NCBI RefSeq assembly: GCF_027580225.2
Contig: NC_073337.2
Location: 13,489,501 to 13,553,500, forward strand
Reading direction: 5' to 3'
Origin: Misgurnus anguillicaudatus
Taxonomy: Eukaryota; Chordata; Actinopteri; Cypriniformes; Cobitidae
Length of the DNA stretch: 64,000 bases
The notes beneath the pieces were generated by a model that ran no database searches, was not told the DNA's origin, and worked only from the letters and a program-made list of their open reading frames with translations. Shown in pieces: positions 47,688 through 58,952 of the stretch; positions within the stretch are counted from its first letter, which is position 1, and each line of letters starts with the position of its first letter. Made by a program: the position numbers and the translations under genes.

Positions 47688-50600
47688 ATGGCTTCGAATC
47701 ATCAAGACGATTCCGGTGAGTTTAATATCTTTTCTCATATCTAACACAGTAAACGTAATATAAACGTGTATCTTACCTTATCTGACTAGACGATAAAGTT
47801 ATACGTGTCTGTCTCCATTAACCACCATAGCGTCACTCCAAGCTAATTCTTTCATTGTCTGTTTGTCCTTTTTTAAATACGTACTAAAACTAGTTGTTAG
47901 GCCAGTTAACTTTTACTTTATAAAGTAGGTTTTGAAATGCTTTGCGCATTAAGACATTAAAAGGGTTATTTTTTTTACAGAAAACATAGTTTCAGAGTGT
48001 TCAATAACATATCTGTTTTAAACGAAGAAGTGTACGATACATTTTCAGCAAAATTAAAACAATTAATTATTTTGGAAATGCTTGGGAATCGGCTTTTAAC
48101 CTTAGGAAAAAAATACTTAATAACCATACTACTTCCTCATATAATACACAATACTTGATGTTATATACTAGGGTATACTGCAGATTAAAAGAACGCTAAC
48201 TGGAGAGGGCGAAGGAAGTACGACAATGCGAGACAACACATAGCCTATACATGCTATCCAATACAATACTGTTTGTAAAGTTAGTTAAATTTATTTGAAC
48301 TAATTAAATATTCAAATATTAAAGAACCAACATACATGTTTCACATTCTATTGATCTTTACACAGTCAGAGCACGCCCAAGCACTCATACACACACATAT
48401 GCAGGGTTGCCAGGTCTTCGTAATAAAACCAGTCCAATGATCAATCAAAACTACCCCATGACCCTAAACACCAAAACTCAAAACATGCCACTGCTATATC
48501 TAAAACACATATTTTAGTCACTGTTAAGCAGTTGAGAACCACTAGAAGTAATCATAAACAGAGTGTATGTTTAAAATGATAAATAAATAAAATCATCATG
48601 CCTTAACATGAAAAAAAACAGTGAAAAAACAACCTGTTGTGGCAACACAGGGCTCTAGACTAACTTTTTTCACTAGGAGCACAGTGGCTCCCAACTGAAA
48701 ATTTTAGGGGCGCAACCAGAAAATTTAGGGGCACACACCGTAAATCAACATGCTAAGCAATATTCAAATTTCTACTAATTTCCACTAATAAATACTGAAA
48801 TGACAGATGCAGAAACAATAATGTGCTGTTTTCAAATTCAGTGTCACATCACCAAAAAAAAGGTAAAATTTACTGGTTGCACATGTGTGACTGGATGTAA
48901 AATTCAGTGGCACACTCTTAATTTTTGGTGGCAGTCTGGAGCCCTGCAACAGTGTAAAAGGAGCCAAATCATGCTGTAAAACCAAGGACTTTATGAAGTT
49001 TTGGATTTATTACAGATTTATTCATCTACTTTACAGTACATGAAACCCTAAAGTACTTACAAAAGTAGTATGGAATAAGACGCAGGAACAATTTTTACTT
49101 ACAGTTGTAGCTACTGTATGTTTATGGAGGACACTGATGAGAAAGTCAAGAAATTCAGAATGATGTCATAAAGTTGTTCATCTATTCTTGCTGCACAGTG
49201 AGAGGACTGTATGCTTTTATTTAATTTTGTCAATGTTTTAAACCACACTAGTTAATATATATCATTTATTATCAGCATGTGTGTTCCCTTGGATCAAATG
49301 CATGACCTTTTGCATTGATATTCTTAATAACATATTTATATTAAAAGCAAATTTTGATTTTGACACATTGATTAAAATTGATTTTCCTTTCATAGACACT
49401 GATGGCTCAGAATTCAGTGATAGTGGCTCAGACTCTTGTACCTCAGATACTTCAACCAAAGATTCAGGCTCCTTTATCGACTCTGACTGTGACTCTGACT
49501 CCAGCGATAAAGCAGTTGCTACGACACGTGCTGCGTTCAAGCGTAAGATTTGTAGGTATTACAATGATGGCCACTGCCGAAATGGAAACAGGTGTCAGTA
49601 TGAGCACATATGCAAAAACCACGTGGAGGGCTCGTGCCCCCTTGGCATTGGATGCCGTCTCAAACACAGTTCTGCTTCAAATGCATCACCACAACCAAAT
49701 GAACATCCAGACCGTGAAAGCCATGGTAGGCGGCAGAGAAGAAATAGCAGTCCTGTGTCTGCAGGTATGCAAGTATTAATATACATGTAATTGTTTAATT
49801 AAAACATGTGCATTGTTGCATTATTCAGTCTTTTGAATCTGATTATATATAGATGATGAAGAAGACGATGACAGACCGTACAGATGGCAGTTGAATTTGG
49901 GAGATGGCTGGCAGGACGTTTCCAATGATTTTGTACTAGAAGCCCAGTATTCACGCCCTGAAGCCAAAGGAATCAACATCTATAACACCCCTGCTGGGTA
50001 TGTTTGGTTTCCATTTGACTGTAACAGATTTTATGTGCAATAAAAAGCCTCACTTAAAGGAACAGTATGTAAGAAATCTATATCAATTAATCATAAAATG
50101 GCCCTGATATGTCACTAGACATTAAGAAATCATTTTCATTTCAAATACTTATATAACTCACAACAGTGATCTGGACAGAATATTGTCATTTAAAAAGTGG
50201 AGTTGCAGCCCTCAACTGATGTTTATGTTGTCATGCTGTGAATTAGCCACCAGTTGTGTGAATGCAGTACCAGTTTTAGCCACAAGTTTTGTGATTGCAA
50301 TATCAGCCACAATCTTACATACTGTTCTTTTAAGAGTTCCAGATAAAAGCCATTGCAACTCTAAAAAGGAGAAATGCTCAAAATTCAGAGTAGTTTGACT
50401 TTAAAACAACTGTGTGCACTTTAACAGGATTTATTGTAACAAATATTCGCCAGCGAGTGTTTAATAGTTTAAAATAATTAGTTGACATATTTCCTCTTTT
50501 TGTTTTATTCTGTATTTCATTCCCATTATAGAGTTATTTCGATCGACTTCAACAAGATGAGAGTTCTTACCAAGACTAACATTAAAGTCCGGCGTAAAGG

Positions 50601-53600
50601 TTCAAAGCAAACCGAGTGGCTATGGTATTACCGAGGTAAAAACAAGTGGCACCAGTTTGGAGTGAAGGTAGGTGTTTCCTAAGTAAATTAGTGAGTTTAA
50701 TTTTACACCAAGACATGCTTAAGGGGGTCGCACACCGGACGCGCAGTCTAGGACAACTTGAAGGTATCGTAAATCGGAAGTGCACATTAAATAGCGCGAG
50801 CTTCGTCAGATAGCATCTTCTTCAAAATGCAAAATATACGTTAATAGCCAATGTTAATCGTTAATGATTTGGGACAAATATGATGTTATTTAATGTTAAA
50901 CTATGTGGGTGGCGCTCTGTGGCGCGACAGGGATTTGAGCAACTTCCTGAGTCGTAGCTGGGCGGCGCGGACAGGCGCCACCTGACGGCGCTGGTGTGCA
51001 TATACTCATAGAAAACAATGTGTTAGAGTTTTTTAGAATGCCGCTGAGCTGCGCGTCCTGTGTGCGACCCCCTTTAAACAAGCTCAATGTTCAAACAAGA
51101 TGATCATGCATTTGGTTGAATAATTTTTAAATATGGGCCTATGTGAATTTTAGCCTTATAATTTAATTATGTGATTAGGGGAATCAAAGTATGTTTTAGT
51201 CATAGATGTCACTTTCATTTCAATCTATGGCCTTAAATCCAATTAATAGTCATGCGTAAGGTCTATGCCGTAGGTTATCCATAGCCTCTGTGTAGCCTGA
51301 CGTGCACCTCAGTGGCGGCTGATGACTTCTTTTTTTGAAGCGCACGATGTGAAGTTCGTCACAACATGTATGTAGTTTGTCATGTGTGTGGTGCGTAATT
51401 TCGAAATATAAGTTCTGCGCTTTGAGAGATTGTGTGTGCATCACGTGTCATGCCAAAATAAGTGCCTGCTGCAGACGCGTCTAAAGGGTTTATGATAAAA
51501 GAGATGCTCGCGTTTGCCAGATATTCTATATATAATCTAATAATTCCAGGAAAGTGTACGATAAAAATAAGACGTTTAGCCAACATTCTGTGGTCGTGAC
51601 GTCTGAGGCTAAGACGAACTGTTGCCGACAATCCGTGTGTTTGTTGTAGTCCAAGATTTAGGTTGGAGACGATAAATTGCGTCATTGTTTACTTGGGGTT
51701 TGTACCTTTTGTATATGGTAAGCATCCTAATACACACTTACACACCAAAGGAAATTTAAAAAACGTAAATCGGACAGTAAGTGCTCTTTAAACTGTACTG
51801 GTCAAGATGGCTTGGAGTACACGCAGGGTTGGGCAAAGATACATCAAAATGCATTTTAAAATAAAATACCAAATAAATAAGTTTTTAAGCTACTTTAACT
51901 AGGGGTAAAATACTCAGCAATCAAGTATTTATTTCATTGGACACCTATAGGAGTTGAAAACAACCATTTTATAATTTTCACAATTATTAAATGACCAATA
52001 TATTTAGATTTTAAATGTATCAAAAATATTGCCCATCCCTAAATACACGGATAAGGATTTGTTGTTATTTGGGAATAACAAGCCTCGGAATGTTGTCACC
52101 TGACCAATCAGAATCAAGCATTGTGTTGGGTATTAATCTGCAATAACATGCAGCTGTATGTACATTAACCAACTTAATGGACACCTATTTGCCACAAGTA
52201 AATAACTGGACACAAAATAATGATTTAAAGTAATTTGCTGCCAGGTAGATATTTTGTTAGTGTTTGCATGAGAAAAAAGAAAGTGATGTAATATTTAACA
52301 AATTAGTAATGCTGCTCAAGATGACTTTCACAACCCAGTTGAGGGGTTTGTTATCAGTTTCAGTTGTTCTTATCGAGGATTAACAGAATGTTATGACAGA
52401 CCAATTAGAATCAAGTATCCAGATAGCAATGATATAATAACAGAAAAACTACTTTAATAATGAACATCATGATGTGTGGAATGCTGTATGATTATGTGCA
52501 TGTTTGCTGGTTTTTCAGCGTTCAAAGGGCAAAAGCAATGGGATTCAGAGTTCAAGACTGGAAAAGGAATACCAAAAACACAAGAAGGGTTCTTTTCAGT
52601 TTGCTGTTGATTCCAACACATTCGAGATTAGCTTCAAAGGTTTGTTTAAAATGAACCCACAAACATCCCTGAAAAGTTTAATTATTAGCATCATTACTTT
52701 ATATATTTTAAAACCAGAATCGGTATGAATATGTGCATATGTTTCTGTTTCCAGGAATGTATCAGAAAAGTTTATCTACAGGCCAGAAAAGACGGGTTAG
52801 ACGACGCCCTAAATATGATCCGTCTAAAGCTGTAGCGTGAGTTTTAAGAGCGTTACACCATTTATATACTTTATACTGTGAAGCTTAAGTTAAAGGGATA
52901 GTTTACCCCTAAAAATGTAATCATCCTCATGTTGTTCTAAACCTGTATGAGTTTTTTTATTTTAATGAACACAAAAGATATTTTGATAAATGGTGCAGTA
53001 CACATCTGTTTGTAACCATTGACTTCCATAGTAGAAAAACACATATTATGGAAGTATTGTGATAAATAATGAAGAAGATATTTTGATAAATGATGGTAAG
53101 CACACAGTAGACGGTCCGCAATTAATTCCATCGTATTTGTTTTTCCTACTATGGAAGTCAATGGTTACAATCAGCTGTGTGCTTACTACCATTTATCAAA
53201 ATATTAATAAGTTAAGTAAGTAGACCCATCTTAGTGTTGCATTTTAAATATATCTACCTAGTGACTTTAAATGAATTGTATCTCCAATTTATAAATGTAG
53301 ATATGTGGATTTGAAATGTAAATATAGATTAAAATTAAAGCTGCAAGCAGCGATGGAAGGGCCCTTGCACGCATGTACACCGCCACTCTATGGCCTTAGT
53401 AAAGCAATGAACCAGGGGGATTGAAATTTCAGTGGGTAAATATAGGTGGATATTCAAAGGAACTTTGAAGTGCCACACCTCCTTTGTGCAGCAGGTGGCG
53501 CTATGATTGTAATTGATTGTTGTAACATTGATGTGTTGAGGCCAGGACCCTTGTCAAACGTATGATGTCTGTGACAGGTCGGACATTGCATGCCTGAGTT

Positions 53601-56600
53601 ACAACAGCTTTCTCATGGCGAAACATCAAACTTTGCCAGGCCACCACGGACACGCCCCTTTAACCAAATGTCAAGATCTTCACAATTTATCATTGTGAAG
53701 TCCTTAAGTTCAGACTGACCAAATATGATGATGATCTGAATAAATTTCTATGAGCTGTAAATCACAGTGTAAAACATGTCATTTCCTGCTTCCAGCAGGT
53801 GGCGCTATAACTTTTACTGAATATTGCCATGTTGATGTGTTCAGCCCAGGACACTTATCAAACTTGTAAAGCTTGGGTCAGATTGGACATTTTAAACCTG
53901 AGTTAGAACAACTTCCTGTTTCATTGAGAAACACAGAAATTTGGCAAGCCGCCACTGACACACCCTCCATCGAAATGTCAAGATCTCCGCAATTTAGCAT
54001 TATCAAAATGGCTGACTTCCTGTGGGGTTTAGAGCTTTGCTCCAAGAGACTTTTTTGTAGGTCTTGGGGTGATACATGATCCTACTGCATTTCGTATCTG
54101 TACGATTAACGTAGCGGGGGGGCTGCTCTATTGAATTTTTGTAGGTGGCGCTATAGAGCCATTTTAACACCCCAAGTTCTGAAGCCTATATCACATGAAC
54201 ATTTTTGCCACCTTTGACACGTATGCAACGTTTTATGACTTTTTGAGCTTGTTTAGGCTGTCAAAATTGCGATTCATTTGTCGATATTTTGCGAGGCCAC
54301 CACGGACACGCCCTTTAACGAAAAGTCAAGGTCGTCGCTATTTATCATCACACAAGATCTTGAGATTAGACTGATGAAATATGATGTTGATATGGTTAAA
54401 TCTCTAAGAGCAGTAAGTCACAGTGTAAAACGTGGTATTTCCTGCTGCCTCTAGGTGGCGCTATGACTGTTACTGAATTATGCAATGTTGATGTGTTCAG
54501 GCCAGGACCCTTATTAAACGTGTGAAGTCTGGGACAGATCTGACATTGTATGCCTGAATTACAACAACTTCATGTTTTCTTGCGAAACATCACACTTTTC
54601 TAGGCCGCCACGGACACGCCCTTCAACGAAAAGTCAAGATCTTCGCAATTTATCATCGCAAAGGGCTTAAGATCAATGTCTAAGAGCAGTAAATCACAGC
54701 GTAAAACATTGCATTTCATGCTGCATCTAGGTGGTGCTATGACTGAAGCTGAATTTTAACATGGAAATGTCACGGTCTTGTCAGACTTCTGTGCTAGATG
54801 TAGGTCTGAGTGCATCTGGCAGGACCGTGGCAGTATCATGTTCTGTGTGGGGACATGTGGAATCACATTCTGTGTGTGGCTTCCACATGTTCCCGGTGTC
54901 TTGTTGCTGTCGTGATCTTGCCAGACCTTAGTATAGGTTCAGGTCTATGTTAGAGGGCAAGACCATGGCAGCATTGTGTGTACGTGGGAACACGTGTGTT
55001 TCACATCATGTCTGTGTAACACGTGTTCCCAGTGTTTTGTGTGCTGTCATGGTCTTGCCTGACTTTGGTTATAGTCCAGGTCGGATGTTGGCAAGATTAT
55101 GGCAGCATTGTGTTTATGTGGGAATACGTGTGTTTTCACATCATGTATGTGTAACACGTATTCCCAGTGTCTTGTCACTTTTACCTTACTCCCTTATGTA
55201 TTCGTGTCTTAAGTGATTAATTATGTTCACCTGTTCCCCATTGATGTGCTGTCTATTTAATGCCCTCGTGTTCTCTGTGTGGTGTGCGTGCGTTGTTGTA
55301 GTTCATGTATTGATGTCTCCAGTTACCAGTCCGAGTTATTCTCGTGTTCTGTTTCATTTGTGTTTCATCCCGGTGTTTTTGTTACTTTCGGTTTTACCCC
55401 CTCGTGGGTGTTTCTGTTTGTAAATAAATCATAGTTATATTTTCATACATCTTTTGCATTTGGGTTCTTCTTTATTTTCCACAATCCGGTTTAAGACCGA
55501 TCGTGACAGAACGCACGCACCATACTGAACCCAGCAGGGATGTTTGCTGGCAGCCGCCTGGCGGTTCGGGGAAGGAGATCCCGCCCTGCATACGAGTCGG
55601 GTTACGAGTTCTATGACCCACTCGTATGTGGGCCCGAAGGTAATGCCAGGCGGCGACCGACCGGATCGGCTGAATCCCGCCAGTCTCAGTCCAGCGTAAG
55701 GGGGATTATGACCGGGGCCATCCGAATGGGGAGGTCGAATCCCGTCTCCCCGGTGCTGGAGTCTATTCCCGGGGCCAGTCTCGGGCCTGCTCTCCCTGCG
55801 TCGAGAGGGAGGAGGAGAAGGACGAAGAGGGTCTCGGAACTGGCGCAGCTGGAGACTCGCTACCCACCGGCACCGCTAGAGACCCGTCATCATCCGCCGG
55901 TGCAGCCGGAGACACGTCATCCGCCGGTGCAGCCGGTGACACGTCATCCGCCGGTGCAGCCGGTGACACGTCATCCGCCGGTGCAGCCGGTGACACGTCA
56001 TCCGCCGGTGCAGCCGGAGACACGTCATCCGCCGGTGCAGCCGGAGACACGTCATCCGCCGGTGCAGCCGGAGACACGTCATCCGCCGGGGCAGCCGGAG
56101 ACACGTCATCCGCCGGGGCAGCCGGAGACACGGCATCGGCCGGGGCAGCGGGAGACACGTGATCCGCCGGTGCAGCCGGAGACCCGTCACCAGCCGGCGC
56201 AGCCGGAGACCCGTCACCAGCCGGCGCAGCCGGAGACCCGTCACCAGCCGGCGCAGCCGGAGACCCGTCACCCGCCGGCGCAGCCGGAGACACGTCACCC
56301 GCCGGCGCAGCCGGAGACACGTCACCCGCCGGCGCAGCCGGAGACACGTCACCCGCCGGCGCAGCCGGAGACACGTCACCCACCGGCGCAGCCGGGGACA
56401 CGTCACCAGTCGGCTTTTCAGCCGCGGGACCCTAAAACTCATGTTCCCCATGGACATTTTGTTTCCCCTGTTTTTGCCCCTCCACCCCTTCATCATATAT
56501 TGTTTTTGTTAAATCACCCCAATCCGTTTGTCACATATGTTTGTTTACCCTTGTTGTTTGTTGTAATGTTGTCGTGGTTGTCTTCTGTTGTGCAGTCTTT

Positions 56601-58733
56601 CGTTCCTCGTGTTTAATGTTTTTGTTTGTTTTTGTTTGTGACGTCTTGTATCCGTCTTTTAAGAGGGGGGTACTGTCACGGTCTTGTCAGACTTCTGTGC
56701 TAGATGTAGGTCTGAGTGCATCTGGCAGGACCGTGGCAGTATCATGTTCTGTGTGGGGACATGTGGAATCACATTCTGTGTGTGGCTTCCACATGTTCCC
56801 GGTGTCTTGTTGCTGTCGTGATCTTGCCAGACCTTAGTATAGGTTCAGGTCTATGTTAGAGGGCAAGACCATGGCAGCATTGTGTGTACGTGGGAACACG
56901 TGTGTTTCACATCATGTCTGTGTAACACGTGTTCCCAGTGTTTTGTGTGCTGTCATGGTCTTGCCTGACTTTGGTTATAGTCCAGGTCGGATGTTGGCAA
57001 GATTATGGCAGCATTGTGTTTATGTGGGAATACGTGTGTTTTCACATCATGTATGTGTAACACGTATTCCCAGTGTCTTGTCACTTTTACCTTACTCCCT
57101 TATGTATTCGTGTCTTAAGTGATTAATTATGTTCACCTGTTCCCCATTGATGTGCTGTCTATTTAATGCCCTCATGTTCTCTGTGTGGTGTGCGTGCGTT
57201 GTTGTAGTTCATGTATTGATGTCTCAAGTTACCAGTCCGAGTTATTCTCGTGTTCTGTTTCATTTGTGTTTCATCCCAGTGTTTTTGTTACTTTCTGTTT
57301 TACCCCCTCGTGGGTGTTTCTGTTTGTAAATAAATCATAGTTATATTTTCATACATCTTTTGCATTTGGGTTCTTCTTTATTTTCCACAATCCGGTTTAA
57401 GACCGATCGTGACAGGAAATGTGTTAAGGCCAAGACCCTTATCAAACATGTGAAGCGTGGGGCAGACTGGACATTGTATGCCTGAGTTAGAACAACATCC
57501 TGTTTCATGGCGAAAACGCAGAAATTTGTCAGGCCGCCACAGACACACCCTCCAACGAAAAGTCAAAAGCTCCGCAATTTAACATAGCAAAGGCCTTTAG
57601 ATACTGACCAAATATGATGATGATCGGATTGAGTTCGTTGGAAGCCTGGAAATGCCAAAATTTGCACAGAAATCACAGCGAAAATTAAAAATGGCCGACT
57701 TCCTGTGGGTTTTAGAGCCTGGTTCCAAGGGACTTTTTTTGTAGGTCTTGAGGTGATAGTTGACCCTACCAAATTTCATATCTGTACATTTTTCGTAGCG
57801 GGAGGGTTGTTCTTTTGAAATTTTGCAGGTGGCGATATTGAGCCATTTCTACACGCCCACTTCTGACGCCTATACCACATGTACATTTTTCTCACTTCTG
57901 ACGCGTGTGCAAAGTTTCATGAGTTTTCGAGCATTTTTAGGCCCTCAAAAATGCGATTCATTTCGGAGAAGAAAAAGCAGAAGAAACTGAGCAAAACAAT
58001 AGGGCTTTGCACCCACGGTGCAGGCCATTCTGGCCTGCTCCTCGGTGCTCAGGCCCTAAATATAAACATATTACTTCTGTTTGCAAAACTTGGCTGTTTA
58101 GGTTTAAAAATACAACATTAGAGTTTACAGTCATTACTGATACTACATAAAACTTTTTATGCTGGCATTATAATTAGTTATACATTTGAAACTATTCAAG
58201 TAGTACACTTATAAGTTATTATATGTGTCACCAAACAGAAGCACGTTGCCCTTCAGTTTCCGGGACTTGATGGCTTCAGTGTGGCAGTTTGAAGGAAGAG
58301 GTGGTAAATGGCACACCTTCAAAAAAATGGTAAGAATCTTTCTTTAGTGTACATGATGAATCATTTGTTTAAAGTCCATAATGCATATTTTGTGTTAATA
58401 GTATGTTAATGTAGTAATTTAAAATGGAGTGAAGTGAAAACCTGTTTTTGTCTTGTTCTCCATATATAAATAGAATGGATGTTCAGTCTCAAGTGATGAC
58501 ATCGAGAGCTGTTACCAAAGTAAACAGAAGACAATGACATTCACTGTTAATGGTGACCCTTACACACTGGATTTTTCAAGTATGTCAGAGACAACTGTGC
58601 AGTGTGTCTCATTTTATGTCATTTTAAAAACAAGGGAATGACTTTTGGGTATACTAACCTTTTGACTTTCAATTTAGGGATGAATCAGTTTAACCATAGA
58701 ACAAATGCAAGACGCAAGATCCGCCGCACTTAA
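47688..58733 (+). CDS. CCCH zinc-finger and triple-WWE protein, PARP12/ZAP-like without PARP domain
   Basis: Nine exons: 47688-47715, 49396-49764, 49853-49997, 50532-50667, 52519-52639, 52755-52836, 58239-58329, 58474-58579, 58678-58733. Borders are AG/GT and phases agree, giving 377 residues. Residues 10-47 are an acidic Ser/Asp tract. Two C-x7-C-x5-C-x3-H fingers follow: Cys62, Cys70, Cys76, His80, and Cys82, Cys90, Cys96, His100. WWE1 is about 140-208 (YRWQLNLGDGW), WWE2 about 209-290 (EWLWYYRGKNKW), and WWE3 about 308-372 (VWQFEGRGGKW). It ends RKIRRT. In PARP12 and ZAP, CCCH fingers bind RNA and WWE domains bind ADP-ribose chains. The catalytic domain that follows in PARP12 is absent: stop at 58731-58733. 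Likely an interferon-induced sensor or adaptor (inference). Confidence 0.85.
48650..48947. mobile_element. hAT-like MITE (intron 1 of the CCCH-WWE gene)
   Basis: Ends are CAGGGCTCTAGACTAAC and the inverted GTCTGGAGCCCTG. CAACA occurs on both sides, possibly part of a target duplication. Non-coding. Confidence 0.65.
50058..50329. mobile_element. TTAA MITE, family A, copy 2 (intron 3)
   Basis: Flanked by TTAA (50054-50057 and 50330-50333). Nearly the same sequence as 1306-1583. Confidence 0.85.
50723..51073. mobile_element. TTAA MITE, family K (intron 4)
   Basis: A 351-bp element flanked by TTAA (50719-50722 and 51074-51077). The ends are GGGGGTCGCACACCGGACGC and the inverted GCGTCCTGTGTGCGACCCCC. 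Confidence 0.85.
51310..51520. mobile_element. Truncated hAT-like copy (intron 4)
   Basis: Starts CAGTGGCGGCTGATGACTTC and follows the element at 33439-33785 for about 200 bp, but has no right end. Confidence 0.65.
52894..53212. repeat. Dispersed repeat with TTAA ends (intron 6)
   Basis: Begins after TTAA (52890-52893) as AGGGATAGTTTACCCCTAAA. It contains an internal inverted duplication around CCATTGACTTCCATAGTA. Related starts lie at 30920 and 61400. Confidence 0.6.
53336..54767. repeat. Element built of ~330-bp internal repeats, left part (intron 6)
   Basis: The block GGTGGCGCTATGA recurs at about 53506, 53806, 54456 and, degraded, 54731. Between copies is a shared phrase around GGCCAGGACCCTTAT and TGTATGCCTGA. 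The same element resumes at 57415-58035 after the LTR insertion. No transposase is recognised. Confidence 0.7.
54768..55508 (+). repeat. Left LTR with stacked hairpin motifs
   Basis: Contains tandem imperfect palindromes: GGGAACACGTGT with ACACGTGTTCCC (54987-55035), and GGGAATACGTGT with ACACGTATTCCC (55120-55168). A weaker related pair lies before them (54850-54900). Confidence 0.8.
55540..56616 (+). CDS. LTR-element ORF with proline-rich 9-residue repeats
   Basis: An ATG at 55540 opens 358 residues. The first 100 are Arg/Ser-rich and unlike Gag proteins I know. From about residue 105 to 286 the protein is about 20 copies of a nine-residue unit of the form TRHPPVQPE. The end has a hydrophobic stretch (YVCLPLLFVVMLSWLSSVV) that could span a membrane. 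No protease, polymerase or nucleic-acid-binding motif is seen. The frame may persist only because the 27-bp repeat keeps frames open; expression is untested. Confidence 0.4.
   Translation: MFAGSRLAVRGRRSRPAYESGYEFYDPLVCGPEGNARRRPTGSAESRQSQSSVRGIMTGAIRMGRSNPVSPVLESIPGASLGPALPASRGRRRRTKRVSELAQLETRYPPAPLETRHHPPVQPETRHPPVQPVTRHPPVQPVTRHPPVQPVTRHPPVQPETRHPPVQPETRHPPVQPETRHPPGQPETRHPPGQPETRHRPGQRETRDPPVQPETRHQPAQPETRHQPAQPETRHQPAQPETRHPPAQPETRHPPAQPETRHPPAQPETRHPPAQPETRHPPAQPGTRHQSAFQPRDPKTHVPHGHFVSPVFAPPPLHHILFLLNHPNPFVTYVCLPLLFVVMLSWLSSVVQSFVPRV
55860..56415. repeat. 27-bp GC-rich minisatellite in the LTR element
   Basis: About 20 units of the type CAGCCGGAGACACGTCATCC plus CGCCGGTG, mostly exactly 27 bp. 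Variants are arranged in blocks: GTGCAGCCGGTG first, then GGGCAGCC, then GCGCAGCC. This implies stepwise local duplication. Confidence 0.9.
56674..57414 (+). repeat. Right LTR
   Basis: Same length as the left LTR (741 bp) and nearly identical. It ends GATCGTGACA and is followed by the duplicated GGAAA. Confidence 0.9.
57415..58035. repeat. Right part of the ~330-bp-unit element (intron 6)
   Basis: Continues the element of 53336-54767 after the LTR insertion, with the same phrases (AAGACCCTTATCAAAC, GGTGGCGATATTG). It ends near CCACGGTGCAGGCC. The region 57563-57779 open on the minus strand has no motif. Confidence 0.65.
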
Positions 58734-58819
58734 TGGCCATGTGCAAAAGCTCAAGAACAAGAGTTTGCAGAATTAAGGCTGGAGGTGATCAGAAGCTTCA
58801 ATGACTTCTAGGAAAAAAG

Positions 58820-58948
58820 AATACTATGGAAGTCAAAGGGCCTCTGATCGGTTTGGTTACGAACATAAAATATCAGGAATTTATACAAGTTTGTAACAAC
58901 ATGAAAGTAAATGATGACAGAATTTATATTTTTGGGTGAACTATTCCT
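58820..58948. repeat. End of a dispersed TTAA repeat in the 3' UTR region
   Basis: Ends TGGGTGAACTATTCCT followed by TTAA (58949-58952). This is the inverted form of the starts at 30920, 52894 and 61400. It lies just after the CCCH-WWE stop codon. Confidence 0.6.
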
Positions 58949-58952
58949 TTAA

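Larger units (their letters stand above)
54768..57414 (+). mobile_element. Young non-autonomous LTR retrotransposon (intron 6 of the CCCH-WWE gene)
   Basis: Two LTRs of 741 bp (54768-55508 and 56674-57414) begin TGTCACGG and end GTGACA. A 5-bp duplication GGAAA flanks the element (54763-54767 and 57415-57419). At least four substitutions separate the LTRs (near 55269, 55321, 55371 and 55390 against the copy), so the insertion is recent. A polypurine tract (AAGAGGGGGG) precedes the right LTR. The internal region is only about 1.2 kb and lacks gag and pol, so other elements supplied the enzymes. The usual TGG-type primer site after the left LTR is not evident. Confidence 0.9.

Noticed and set aside
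36279..47715. Homology between first exons of casp6 and the CCCH-WWE gene
   Set aside because: Both are 28 nt coding, phase 1 and start MAS, but beyond that they do not match. Chance is enough.
49402..49779. Alternative frame through the CCCH exon (125 codons)
   Set aside because: It is a shadow frame; the zinc fingers and splice phases belong to the other frame.
55860..56415. CRISPR-like array of short repeats
   Set aside because: Units are contiguous with no spacers, inside an LTR element of a eukaryote. It is a minisatellite.
55763..56496. Long minus-strand open frames over the 27-bp array
   Set aside because: They are the reverse reading of a stop-free repeat whose unit is divisible by three. 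No start context or domain supports them as genes.
57563..57779. Minus-strand frames in intron 6
   Set aside because: They lie within the internally repeated element and have no motif.
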